From Deltaproteobacteria bacterium (GTDB lineage Bacteria > Desulfobacterota > Deferrimicrobia > Deferrimicrobiales > Deferrimicrobiaceae), in NCBI GenBank assembly GCA_003105225.1, contig PQAK01000060.1, forward strand, positions 6,544 to 14,178: a DNA stretch of 7,635 nt, read 5' to 3'. Shown in pieces: positions 1 through 6,856 of this stretch. Each line of letters begins with the position of its first letter. Position 1 is the stretch's first letter. The translations under genes and the position numbers were made by a program. The notes beneath the pieces were generated by a model. It had not been told where the DNA came from and did not search any database. It worked only from the letters and a program-made list of their open reading frames with translations.

Positions 1-837
1 GGGATGCAGTGACCGCCGATCCCCGGGCCGGGATAGAACGGCATGAACCCGAACGGCTTCGTCTTGGCCGCGTCGATCACCTCCCAGACGTCGATCCCCA
101 TCCGTTCGCACATGAGCGCGATCTCGTTCACCAGCCCGATGTTCACCGAGCGGAACGTGTTCTCCAGGAGCTTGACCGATCTCCGCCACGGTGGCGCAGG
201 AAACGGGGTAGACGTGCTCCAGCACCCCGGTATACAGCGCCGCGGCCACCCTGGTGCACTTCGGTGTCACCCCCCCCACCACCTTGGGGATGTTCCTCGT
301 CGTGTACTTCTCGTTGCCGGGATCGACCCGCTCCGGAGAAAAGGCGAGGAAGATGTCCCGCCCCACCTTCAATCCCTTCCCCTCGAACATCGGCACGAGG
401 ACCTCCTCCGTCGTCCCCGGGTACGTCGTGCTCTCCAGGACGATCAGCATGTCCTTGTGGAGGTATTTCGCCACCTGCTCCGCCGCGCCGACGATGTAGG
501 AGAGGTCGGGGTCCTTCGTCTTGCGCAGCGGCGTGGGGACGCAGATGTTGACCGTGTCCGCCTCCGCCAGGGCCGAGAAATCGGAGGTGGCCCGCAGCAG
601 CCCGGCCGCCACCGCGTCCCGGATCGTCTTGGAGGGGATGTCGCCGATATACGATTTCCCGGCGCGGATGCTTTTCACTTTCGAGCCGTCCACGTCGATG
701 CCGATCACCTGGATGCCGGCCCCGGCGTATTCCACGGCGAGCGGCAGCCCCACGTACCCCAGGCCGATCACGGCGGCGGTGAAGTCCTTCCGTTTCAAGC
801 GGGCAAGCAGGTCGCCTTTCCCATCCCTTTCCGGCAT
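1..837 (-). CDS. UDP-N-acetylhexosamine 6-dehydrogenase, WbpA/TviB-like; 3' end cut by window, one-base frameshift inside
   Basis: The family makes UDP-HexNAc uronic acids by NAD-dependent two-step oxidation in the cytoplasm, for O-antigen, capsule or similar glycans. The ATG at 837 gives a short leader and then the Rossmann motif VIGLGYVGLPLA (about residues 23-34) and GIDVD. Further on come NICVPTPLRKTKDPDL (98-113), ESTTYPGTT (about 135-143) and FSPERVDPGN. This frame is clean to Glu219 (183-181). Homology then jumps by one base: the continuation, with the conserved catalytic-domain segment KLLENTFRSVNIGLVNE, lies in another frame from about 173 to the window start, ending in PGPGIGGHCIP with the active-site Cys codon at 8-6. 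One extra base at 176-178 explains it; removing it restores E-M-V-K or E-I-V-K. The uncorrected frame has no stop before position 1. Family members are usually about 420-440 residues, so roughly a third is missing. It may be a pseudogene or a sequence error. GlcNAc versus ManNAc specificity cannot be told. Confidence 0.85.
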   Translation of the reverse strand, partial: MPERDGKGDLLARLKRKDFTAAVIGLGYVGLPLAVEYAGAGIQVIGIDVDGSKVKSIRAGKSYIGDIPSKTIRDAVAAGLLRATSDFSALAEADTVNICVPTPLRKTKDPDLSYIVGAAEQVAKYLHKDMLIVLESTTYPGTTEEVLVPMFEGKGLKVGRDIFLAFSPERVDPGNEKYTTRNIPKVVGGVTPKCTRVAAALYTGVLEHVYPVSCATVAEIGQAPGEHVPLGEHRAGERDRAHVRTDGDRRLGGDRRGQDEAVRVHAVLSRPGDRRSLHP

Positions 838-867
838 CGCTCCTTCGCCCTCCTCGTGGATTTCGGT

Positions 868-910
868 AAAAAAACGCCCATGCGAACGGGAGGACCCGCC
901 CTCCGTGGGC
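868..910 (-). terminator. Probable rho-independent terminator after the thiolase gene
   Basis: Read on the minus strand, GCCCA (910-906) can pair with TGGGC (880-876). Inside it GGAGG pairs with CCTCC around a short loop. After one G, seven T residues follow (874-868). It lies about 40 nt past the thiolase stop and upstream of the dehydrogenase start, so it probably ends the transport/catabolic operon. The two-part stem with an unpaired internal stretch is imperfect, so confidence is moderate. No convincing promoter for the dehydrogenase was seen in 838-947. Confidence 0.5.
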
Positions 911-947
911 ACAGCACTACAAATGTATCGGAATTCACCGCCCGGGG

Positions 948-2141
948 CTACACCTTCTCGACCACCATCGCGATCCCCTGTCCCACGCCGATGCACATCG
1001 TAGCCAGTCCGAACCGCACGGTTTCCCGGCGTCGCATCTCGTGCAGCAGGGTGGTCAGGATGCGGGCGCCGGAGCAGCCCAGCGGGTGCCCCAGGGCGAT
1101 CGCCCCGCCGTTCACGTTGACCCGGTCGTCCTCGAAATCCATCCCCCAGCCCTTGAACACCGCGAGGGACTGGGCGGCGAACGCCTCGTTGAGCTCGATC
1201 AGGCCGATGTCCCCCATCGTGATCCCCGCCCGCTCCAGCGCCTTTTTGGCGGCCGGCACCGGCCCGAATCCCATGATCCGCGGGGGGACGCCCGCCACGC
1301 CGATCGACCGCACCTTCGCCATCGGCGCGAGCCCGTGCGCCCGGGCATACTCCTTCGACGTTACCAGGACGGCCGCAGCCCCGTCGTTCAGGGTGCTCGA
1401 GTTTCCCGCGGTCACCGTACCGCCTTTCTTGAACGCGGGGGAAAGCGTCCCCAGCTTCTCCATGGAGGTGTCCCGCCTCGGCCCCTCGTCGGTATCGAAG
1501 AGCGCTTTCTTCGTCTGCACGGGGACGATTTCCGCCTTGAACACACCGGCGTCGATCGCGGAAACCGCTTTCTTCTGGCTGCGGAAGGCGAACCGGTCCT
1601 GGTCCTCGCGGGAGATCTGGTGCATCTCCGCCAGGTTCTCCGCCGTCATGCCGAGGGTGTCGGTATGGCCCATCTGCTCCAGTTTCGGATTGGTGAAGCG
1701 CCAGCCGAGAGACGTGTCGAAGACCGTCATGTTCCCCCGCGGATATCCCGACTCCGCCTTCGGCATCGCCCAGGGGGCGCGGGTCATCGACTCGACGCCC
1801 GCCCCGATGAAGACGTCGGCCTCCCCGAGCATCACGGCCCGAGCGGCGTTCGCCACCGCCTCGAGCCCCGAGCCGCAGAGCCGGTTCACGGTGCAGCCCG
1901 GCACGTCGAGAGGGAAGCCCGCCAGGAGCAGCGCCATCCGTCCCACGTTCCGGTTGTCCTCTCCCGCCTGGTTCGCGCACCCCACGTAGACGTCCTCCAC
2001 CTCCGAGGCGGGCACCTTCGTGCGCTCGAGCAGCGCCTTTAATGCGACCGCCGCCAGGTCGTCGGGGCGGACCTGCGACAGGCTTCCCCCGTGTTTCCCG
2101 ATCGGCGTGCGTACGGCATCGAGGATCCAGGCTTCCTTCAT
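948..2141 (-). CDS. Acetyl-CoA C-acyltransferase / 3-ketoacyl-CoA thiolase (thiolase II fold)
   Basis: This 397-residue protein has the standard length of the tetrameric thiolases, which cleave 3-ketoacyl-CoA with CoA to acetyl-CoA and a shortened acyl-CoA, or run the reverse Claisen condensation. The nucleophile Cys89 is in VNRLCGSGLEA. NEAF lies at 318-321, His352 is in GHPLGCSGAR, and Cys383 is in TMCIGVGQGI, so the full catalytic set is present. The CIGVGQG form and the 'TAENLAEMHQISREDQD' helix resemble degradative FadA/PcaF/PaaJ-type enzymes more than PHB-type acetoacetyl-CoA thiolases, although sequence alone does not settle this. AAGGAG (2153-2148) sits 6 nt before the ATG and supports the start. 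The gene begins 30 nt after the acyl-CoA ligase stop and is the last gene of the apparent operon. It probably completes breakdown of the acid that the ligase activates. There is no signal peptide, so it is cytoplasmic. Confidence 0.93.
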   Translation of the reverse strand: MKEAWILDAVRTPIGKHGGSLSQVRPDDLAAVALKALLERTKVPASEVEDVYVGCANQAGEDNRNVGRMALLLAGFPLDVPGCTVNRLCGSGLEAVANAARAVMLGEADVFIGAGVESMTRAPWAMPKAESGYPRGNMTVFDTSLGWRFTNPKLEQMGHTDTLGMTAENLAEMHQISREDQDRFAFRSQKKAVSAIDAGVFKAEIVPVQTKKALFDTDEGPRRDTSMEKLGTLSPAFKKGGTVTAGNSSTLNDGAAAVLVTSKEYARAHGLAPMAKVRSIGVAGVPPRIMGFGPVPAAKKALERAGITMGDIGLIELNEAFAAQSLAVFKGWGMDFEDDRVNVNGGAIALGHPLGCSGARILTTLLHEMRRRETVRFGLATMCIGVGQGIAMVVEKV

Positions 2142-2171
2142 GCGGATCTCCTTGAAGTGCTTTTTGGTATT

Positions 2172-3743
2172 CTACCCCGGCGGATGTTCCTTCAGCACCC
2201 GCCGCAGGATCTTGCCCGATGCGCCCCTCGGGATCCCATCGGTGAACAGCACCCGCGCCAGCCGCTTGTACTTCGCCAGTCCCTTCGCGGCGTAGTCGAT
2301 CACCTCTTCGGGGGACAGGCGCGCGCCCTCCTTCAATACCACGAAAGCGACGGGGACCTCGCCGAATTCCGGGTGCGGCTGCCCGATCACCGCCGCGTCG
2401 CGGATGCCGGGGTGCCCGACCAGGATGTGCTCGATCTCCGCCGGCGCCACCTGGAACCCCTTGCACTTGATCAGCTCCTTGAGCCGGTCGACGATGAAGA
2501 TGTATCCGTCCCCGTCCCTGCGCGCCAGGTCGCCCGTCCGCAGCCATCCATCCACCAGGGTCCGGCCGGTCGATTCCGGGTCCCCGAAATATCCCTTCAT
2601 CACCTGGGGCCCGCGGACCCAGAGCTCCCCCACCGTCTCCTCGGGCAGTTCCCTTCCCGTCTCCGGGTCGGCGATGCGATCCTCGGTGAGCGAGAGGGGC
2701 GTCCCGATGGATCCCACCCGGATCCGGTCGAGCGGGTTGACGTGCGTGGTGGGCGAGGACTCGGTGAGGCCGTACCCTTGCATGACGGGGACGCCGGTCA
2801 TCCGGGTGAACCGCTCCTGCAGTTCGGGGGAAAGGGGTGCGCCTCCCGTGTTCACGTAGCGCATCCGGCTCCAGTCCATGCGGGGGACGCTCGGATGATG
2901 ACAGAACTCCTGGAGGATCAGGGGGACCGTGAAAAAGAGCGTGGGACGATACGCCTCGAAGCGCGAGAGAAATTCGTCGACCGGCCGGAAACGGCTCGCC
3001 AGGACCTGCGTTGCGCCCGCCAGAATCGATGCCCCCATGAGAACCGTCATTCCGTAAATATGAAAGAAAGGAAGCTGGTTCAGGAACAGGTCCTCGTGCG
3101 CCACGTCGTGGGCCTGCGACACCTGGTACAGGTTGCTCAGCAGGTTCGCGTGGGTGAGCATGACCCCCTTGGGAAGCCCCGTCGTCCCGCTGGAAAAGGG
3201 AAGGACCGCGACCGTCTCCCGCGGATCCAGCCCGATGGAACGGTCGAGGGAGGAGGTCCCTCCGACAAGGGAGGAAAAGGGAACCCGCTCGCCGCCGGCC
3301 TGGTCGTCGCCGTCCGTCACCAGGAGTTTCAGGGATGGGGCGCTGCCGGAGAGGAGGCCGGGCGCTACGGCGTATCGGTCCTCCGTGGAAATCATCGCCG
3401 CCGCTCCCGTCACGGAAACCTGGTGCAGAACTTCCTTCTCTCCGTAATGCGTGCTGACGGGCACGATGACCCCGCCGGCCTTCAGGATCCCGTAGAAGGA
3501 GAGGATGTACTCCACGCTGTTCTTCATCCAGAGCGCCACGCGGCCGCCCGGCGCAAGCCCCAGCCGCGCCAGGGAAGCCGCCAGGCACGACGACTTCTCC
3601 TCCAGCCACCGGTAGGTATATTCCTGCCCCCCGGTCTCCGGAGTGATCACCGCCGCCTTGTCGGGACGGGATGCCGCCGCTTGCCGGAGAGGATACGTCA
3701 GGGATTCGGATGGAACGGACACCGGCGGCCGCTTCGATTTCAT
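2172..3743 (-). CDS. AMP-forming acyl-CoA ligase (4-coumarate/fatty-acid CoA ligase-like)
   Basis: This 523-residue member of the ANL superfamily should convert a carboxylic acid, ATP and CoA to acyl-CoA, AMP and PPi through an acyl-adenylate. Seen in order: the phosphate loop SSGTTGLPKG (184-193), LPFFHIYGM (about 224-232), the NTGGAPLS region (298-305), YGLTE (324-328), the hinge-side motif DGWLRTGDL (398-406), VDRLKELIKCKGFQVAPAEIE (418-438, the CoA-binding A8 region), and the C-terminal PRGASGKILRR with catalytic Lys511. All core motifs are intact. The A8 motif closely resembles that of 4-coumarate:CoA ligases and their fatty-acid relatives, so a medium-chain, aryl or aryl-alkyl acid is a reasonable guess; the substrate cannot be assigned. 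The start overlaps the livM stop in an ATGA (3743-3740), with GGAGAG just upstream, implying translational coupling to the transporter. It probably activates whatever the LivHM system imports. Confidence 0.93.
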   Translation of the reverse strand: MKSKRPPVSVPSESLTYPLRQAAASRPDKAAVITPETGGQEYTYRWLEEKSSCLAASLARLGLAPGGRVALWMKNSVEYILSFYGILKAGGVIVPVSTHYGEKEVLHQVSVTGAAAMISTEDRYAVAPGLLSGSAPSLKLLVTDGDDQAGGERVPFSSLVGGTSSLDRSIGLDPRETVAVLPFSSGTTGLPKGVMLTHANLLSNLYQVSQAHDVAHEDLFLNQLPFFHIYGMTVLMGASILAGATQVLASRFRPVDEFLSRFEAYRPTLFFTVPLILQEFCHHPSVPRMDWSRMRYVNTGGAPLSPELQERFTRMTGVPVMQGYGLTESSPTTHVNPLDRIRVGSIGTPLSLTEDRIADPETGRELPEETVGELWVRGPQVMKGYFGDPESTGRTLVDGWLRTGDLARRDGDGYIFIVDRLKELIKCKGFQVAPAEIEHILVGHPGIRDAAVIGQPHPEFGEVPVAFVVLKEGARLSPEEVIDYAAKGLAKYKRLARVLFTDGIPRGASGKILRRVLKEHPPG

Positions 3744-4729
3744 TCGTTCTCTCCGTGGGGGATTTTACGGACCTTCTTCCCCAGGAGCCCCAGGGGAGCC
3801 CAGACGATCACGACCGCCAGAAGGAGCCCGAAGAAGAGCTTGTGGCCCGTTTCGAAGAACCGCTTGAACACGAACTCGTCCAGCCCGGTGATGACGAGCG
3901 ATCCGACGCCGGGCCCGATGAGCGTCCCCATCCCCCCGAAAAGCGATCCCACGATCGGCATTACCGACCAGGAGCCGTCGAAGGCCGTGTCGGGAGAGAG
4001 GAAATGGACGTAGTGGGTGTAGAACGCCCCCATCAGCGCCGTGGAAAAGGCGGATACGGACAGGGCGGCAATCTTCGTGCGAAGGACGGGAACCCCGATG
4101 CCGGCGGCGGTTTCCTCGTCCCCATGGACGGCGAACATCGCCAGGCCGGTATTCGACCGGCGAAGCAGATAGGCCGCCAGGTAGACGATCAGCATGAGGG
4201 CCGCCGCGAAATAGTAGTTCGACGTGCGGGAGATGTAGAAATCCACGACCACTCCTCCCGCCTGGAAGGCAGGCAGGGGCGGGACGTTGAAGATCCCCTG
4301 GGACCCCTCGGTAAGCTCCGTCAGGTTCAGCGCGAGGAGTTTCATCACCTCGGCGAACCCCAGGATCGCAAGGGCGAAATACGGTCCCCGGAGCCGGAAG
4401 GCCGGCACGCCGATCAGCAGCCCGCCCGCGACCCCCGCCAGGCCGGCGACCGCCATCGCGGGGTAGGGGTTCCACCCCGCCTTCATCACCAGGATGGCCG
4501 ATACATAGGCCCCGATCCCGAAGAAGCCCGCGTGTCCGAACGACACCTGGCCGCAGACCCCGGCGAGCAGGTTCCATGCGATCGAAACGGCGCCGAGGAT
4601 CAGCGCGGAGATGAAGATGCTTAAGTAATACGGGTTGAAGGAGATCGCGACGGGCAGCAGCAGCACTGCCGCGAACACCAGCGCCGCCGCGGATTCCTCG
4701 CTCAGCCGGAACGCCCCGGGATGCTTCAT
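3740..4729 (-). CDS. livM: Branched-chain amino acid-type ABC transporter permease LivM
   Basis: This 329-residue, strongly hydrophobic inner-membrane protein is of the LivM family, which pairs with LivH to form the channel of HAAT-type importers. Family marks seen are GQVSFGHAGFFGIGAY (60-75), FRLRGPYFAL (111-120), the cytoplasmic ATPase-contact loop with RRSNTGLAMFAVHGDEETAAG (190-210), and FGGMGTLIGPGVGS (264-277). About eight to ten membrane spans are suggested by hydrophobicity. The reading frame stays open far upstream to 5428, but that extension lies inside livH in another frame and is arginine/proline-rich. The ATG at 4729 is 2 nt after the livH stop, follows GGAGGG at the end of livH, and fits family length, so I chose it. 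Substrates of this family range from Leu/Ile/Val to urea, amides and aromatic acids. The downstream ligase favours an organic acid here; that is inference. Confidence 0.93.
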   Translation of the reverse strand: MKHPGAFRLSEESAAALVFAAVLLLPVAISFNPYYLSIFISALILGAVSIAWNLLAGVCGQVSFGHAGFFGIGAYVSAILVMKAGWNPYPAMAVAGLAGVAGGLLIGVPAFRLRGPYFALAILGFAEVMKLLALNLTELTEGSQGIFNVPPLPAFQAGGVVVDFYISRTSNYYFAAALMLIVYLAAYLLRRSNTGLAMFAVHGDEETAAGIGVPVLRTKIAALSVSAFSTALMGAFYTHYVHFLSPDTAFDGSWSVMPIVGSLFGGMGTLIGPGVGSLVITGLDEFVFKRFFETGHKLFFGLLLAVVIVWAPLGLLGKKVRKIPHGENE

Positions 4730-4731
4730 CG

Positions 4732-5604
4732 TCAGACCCTCCGGCCGAACAGGCCCGATGGCCGGATGAGCAGGATGACGAGAAAAAGGCCGAACCCGAA
4801 CAGCTCCCGGTAGGAGGAATTGATGAACGTGACCGTCATCGCTTCCCCGACCCCCAGGATCATTCCCGCCGCGATGAGGCCGGGGATCGATCCGATGCCC
4901 GCCAGGACGGTGAGGATGAAGGCCTTGATCGTCACGCCGATCCCGATCCCCGGGTTCAGGTGGGAGAGCATCCCCAAAAGCGGCCCCGCAAGGCCGGCCA
5001 GCAGGCCCCCGATACAGAAGGCGAGGAGGTCGACCCGCTCCACGTCGATGCCGGACAACGCCGCCGCGTCCCGGTCGATGGCGGTCACCCGGATCGCCTT
5101 TCCCGTCTTCGTCTTCAACAGGAAGGCGTGCAGCCCCAGGACGCAAAGGAGGGACAGGACGAAGGCCGCGATCTCCCCGAGGCTGATGTAGATCCCGCCC
5201 AGGGAAAGGGGTCTTTGCGCCCAGTCGACGTCGATGCTCCGGAGATCCGCGGACCAGAACTGGAGGAAGAGGTTGGCGAGGAAGATTCCGATGCCGAAAG
5301 TGAGAATGAGGGTGTTCAGCTCCGCGGTCGTGCGGATCCGCTGGAGGAAGACGCGGTAGACCACCAGGGCCGTCCCTCCCGCGATGGCGGCAGCCAGCGG
5401 GAGGGACAGGAGGGGATTGACCCCCCACATCACGAGGAGCCAGTAGGCGACGTATCCCCCCAGCACGACGAACTCCCCGTGGGCCATGTTGATGATCCGC
5501 ATGATGCCGAACACGAACGCCAGCCCGAGGCAGTACAGGGCGTAGTTCCCCCCCTCGAGGACCCCGGAGAGGAGCGACTGGACGATCGTGTTCGTCGAGA
5601 TCAA
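4732..5604 (-). CDS. livH: Branched-chain amino acid-type ABC transporter permease LivH (TTG start)
   Basis: This 290-residue polytopic membrane protein has the usual LivH length. It shows the N-terminal family block GGNYALYCLGLAFVFG followed by MRIINMAHGEFVVLGGY (35-51). The cytoplasmic loop KTKTGKAIRVTAIDRDAAAL (164-183), expected to contact the LivF/LivG ATPases, is intact, as are KAFILTVLAGIGSIPG (227-242) and the C-terminal LIRPSGLFGRR. The start is TTG at 5604: no ATG or GTG lies nearby in frame, and the family N-terminus needs about this position. GGAGG within the end of the preceding binding-protein gene lies 11 nt upstream, a rather long spacing. Only 4 nt separate it from the livK stop and 2 nt from livM, so the genes are surely co-transcribed. 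The TTG and long spacing may lower translation, which is inference. Confidence 0.93.
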   Translation of the reverse strand: MISTNTIVQSLLSGVLEGGNYALYCLGLAFVFGIMRIINMAHGEFVVLGGYVAYWLLVMWGVNPLLSLPLAAAIAGGTALVVYRVFLQRIRTTAELNTLILTFGIGIFLANLFLQFWSADLRSIDVDWAQRPLSLGGIYISLGEIAAFVLSLLCVLGLHAFLLKTKTGKAIRVTAIDRDAAALSGIDVERVDLLAFCIGGLLAGLAGPLLGMLSHLNPGIGIGVTIKAFILTVLAGIGSIPGLIAAGMILGVGEAMTVTFINSSYRELFGFGLFLVILLIRPSGLFGRRV

Positions 5605-5608
5605 GAGG

Positions 5609-6799
5609 TTACTTTCCTCCCCAGGGGACCGCCGGATACTGGACGGATCCTTGCGCCCGCTCTCTCGGGTAGACCACCACCTGGGTTCCCTTCTGCGTCT
5701 GGAACAGCACCGCGGAAAAATACCTCGGATCGCCCTTGTCGTCGAAGGCTACCCTGCCCAGGGGGCTCACGACGTCGACCGCCCGCAGCGTCTTCCGGGT
5801 ATTCTCGGCCCCGTAGCTTCCCGCGTTCCCGCCTCCCTTGTAGATCGCCTCCAGCATGTATTTCCCGGACAGATACCCCAGCATCGCGATGTAGGAAGGC
5901 TCCTCCTTGAACTTGGCCTTGTAGGCGGTTACGATCCCCGCCTCTTCCTGCTTCGCCGCTTTCGGTGCGGTGCCCATCTCCCAAATGGAGGTCCCGTAGA
6001 CGTATTCGCTCATGGGGCCCAGTTCCCTCGTGAACTCCGGCGTCCCGATCCCCCAGGCCCCCATGTATGCCTTCACCGGGAGGTTCAGGATCTTCGCGTC
6101 CTTGAGGGTTCCCACGTAGTCGGGGAAATACCCCTCGACGAGGAGAACCTCGCACCCGGCGTCCTTCACCTTGAGCAGGATCGGCTTGTAGTTCGTCGTC
6201 CCCTTCTCGAACTTCTCGAACACCGGCACCGCGATCCCCGCCCGGACCAGCTGCTCCTTCACGACTTCGGCGATTTCCGTGGTCGCGGACAGGCTGTTGT
6301 AAAGGATCGCCACCTTCTTCGCCTTGAAGAGGTCCTTGATCGTCCCCGACTGGGCCGCCGCATATCCCGGCATGTTGTTCAGCCGGAAGAAGTTCTTGAA
6401 CTTCTTCGCGGAGAGCTTGGTGTCCACCGCCCCGGTCGTCAGGTACGGCGTGTCGTACCGCTCCGCCGCTTCCGAGGCAGGTCCCACGAGGTTGGAGCCG
6501 TACCCCCCCACGATCCCGTTGACCTTGTCCACCCCGGCAAGCTTCTCCACCGCGGCCACGGCCTTCTGCGGGTTGCTCTCGTCGTCGTAGATAAAAAGGT
6601 CCACCTTGATCTTGTGGCTCTTCTCGAACTCTTCCGCGGCCAGACGGATCCCCTTCATCTGCTCGATCCCGTGCTTGGCCAGGCTCCCCGTCTGCGGCGC
6701 GTGTGCGCCCAGCTTGATCGGTGCGGCCCCCAGGCCCGTTCCGATCCAGATCCCCACCAGACTCGCCGCAAGCGCGGCGCGAACGAGCGTGCGTCTCAT
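5609..6799 (-). CDS. livK: LivK-type periplasmic substrate-binding protein (second of a tandem pair)
   Basis: This 396-residue solute-binding protein (type I periplasmic fold, Peripla_BP_6/LivK family) captures the ligand in the periplasm and delivers it to LivHM. Residues 1-25 form a signal peptide: two arginines, a hydrophobic core, and a probable cleavage after GLGA before APIKLG. There is no lipobox cysteine, so it should be soluble. Family marks include YDDESNPQKAVAAVEKL (71-87) and GGYGSNLVGPASEAAERYDT (98-117). The frame is open to a TTG at 6856 abutting the upstream stop, but ATG 6799 has AAAGGAG 8 nt upstream and starts the signal peptide exactly. Residues 143-242 are identical to the paralogue encoded just upstream, while residues 243-396 match it at about two thirds (my hand count, 104 of 154). 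The ligand is unknown; the ligase and thiolase downstream suggest an organic or aromatic acid, and a branched-chain amino acid remains possible. Confidence 0.93.
   Translation of the reverse strand: MRRTLVRAALAASLVGIWIGTGLGAAPIKLGAHAPQTGSLAKHGIEQMKGIRLAAEEFEKSHKIKVDLFIYDDESNPQKAVAAVEKLAGVDKVNGIVGGYGSNLVGPASEAAERYDTPYLTTGAVDTKLSAKKFKNFFRLNNMPGYAAAQSGTIKDLFKAKKVAILYNSLSATTEIAEVVKEQLVRAGIAVPVFEKFEKGTTNYKPILLKVKDAGCEVLLVEGYFPDYVGTLKDAKILNLPVKAYMGAWGIGTPEFTRELGPMSEYVYGTSIWEMGTAPKAAKQEEAGIVTAYKAKFKEEPSYIAMLGYLSGKYMLEAIYKGGGNAGSYGAENTRKTLRAVDVVSPLGRVAFDDKGDPRYFSAVLFQTQKGTQVVVYPRERAQGSVQYPAVPWGGK
6072..6361. repeat. Near-identical direct repeat, copy in the downstream livK
   Basis: 290 bp matching 7320-7609 with one mismatch (C at 6221 versus T at 7469, a synonymous difference). 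It encodes nearly all of residues 143-242 of the complete binding protein. The edges are marked by mismatches at 6071 on the C-terminal side and at 6362, 6365 and 6376 on the other. Confidence 0.95.
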
Positions 6800-6807
6800 C
6801 GCTTTCT

Positions 6808-6814
6808 CTCCTTT
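6808..6814 (-). promoter_or_regulatory. Ribosome binding site deciding the livK start
   Basis: AAAGGAG on the minus strand, 8 nt before the ATG at 6799. Its position rules in favour of that ATG over the upstream in-frame TTG at 6856, which would add 19 charged residues before the signal peptide. Confidence 0.8.
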
Positions 6815-6856
6815 CCTCTTATGGATGGTTCCCCTGTCCGTCAGCTCTTTCCGCAA

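Noticed and set aside
171..185. Programmed ribosomal frameshift in the dehydrogenase gene
   Set aside because: No slippery heptamer, internal Shine-Dalgarno or obvious downstream structure is seen at the site, and I know of no programmed frameshifting in this family. Mutation or sequence error is simpler.
270..277. Run of eight C in the dehydrogenase gene as a phase-variation tract or as the frameshift source
   Set aside because: The frame is conserved across the run (NIPKVVGGVTP reads through correctly). The frame change occurs about 90 bp further on. Length-variable slippage cannot be judged from one sequence.
43..4013. Very long plus-strand open frames (for example 43-1989 and 2091-4013) opposite the dehydrogenase, thiolase and ligase genes
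   Set aside because: They are antisense to genes with complete catalytic motifs, are rich in Arg, Pro and Gly, and show no recognisable domain. Long stop-free antisense frames are expected in GC-rich coding DNA.
4730..5428. A 233-residue N-terminal extension of LivM, or a LivH/LivM overlap fusion
   Set aside because: The extension lies within livH in another frame and has Arg/Pro/Gly-rich composition. The ATG at 4729 has a ribosome binding site and matches family length.
6800..6856. TTG start at 6856 for the downstream livK
   Set aside because: It would put a charged 19-residue stretch ahead of a good signal peptide. The ATG at 6799 has a strong ribosome binding site at proper spacing.
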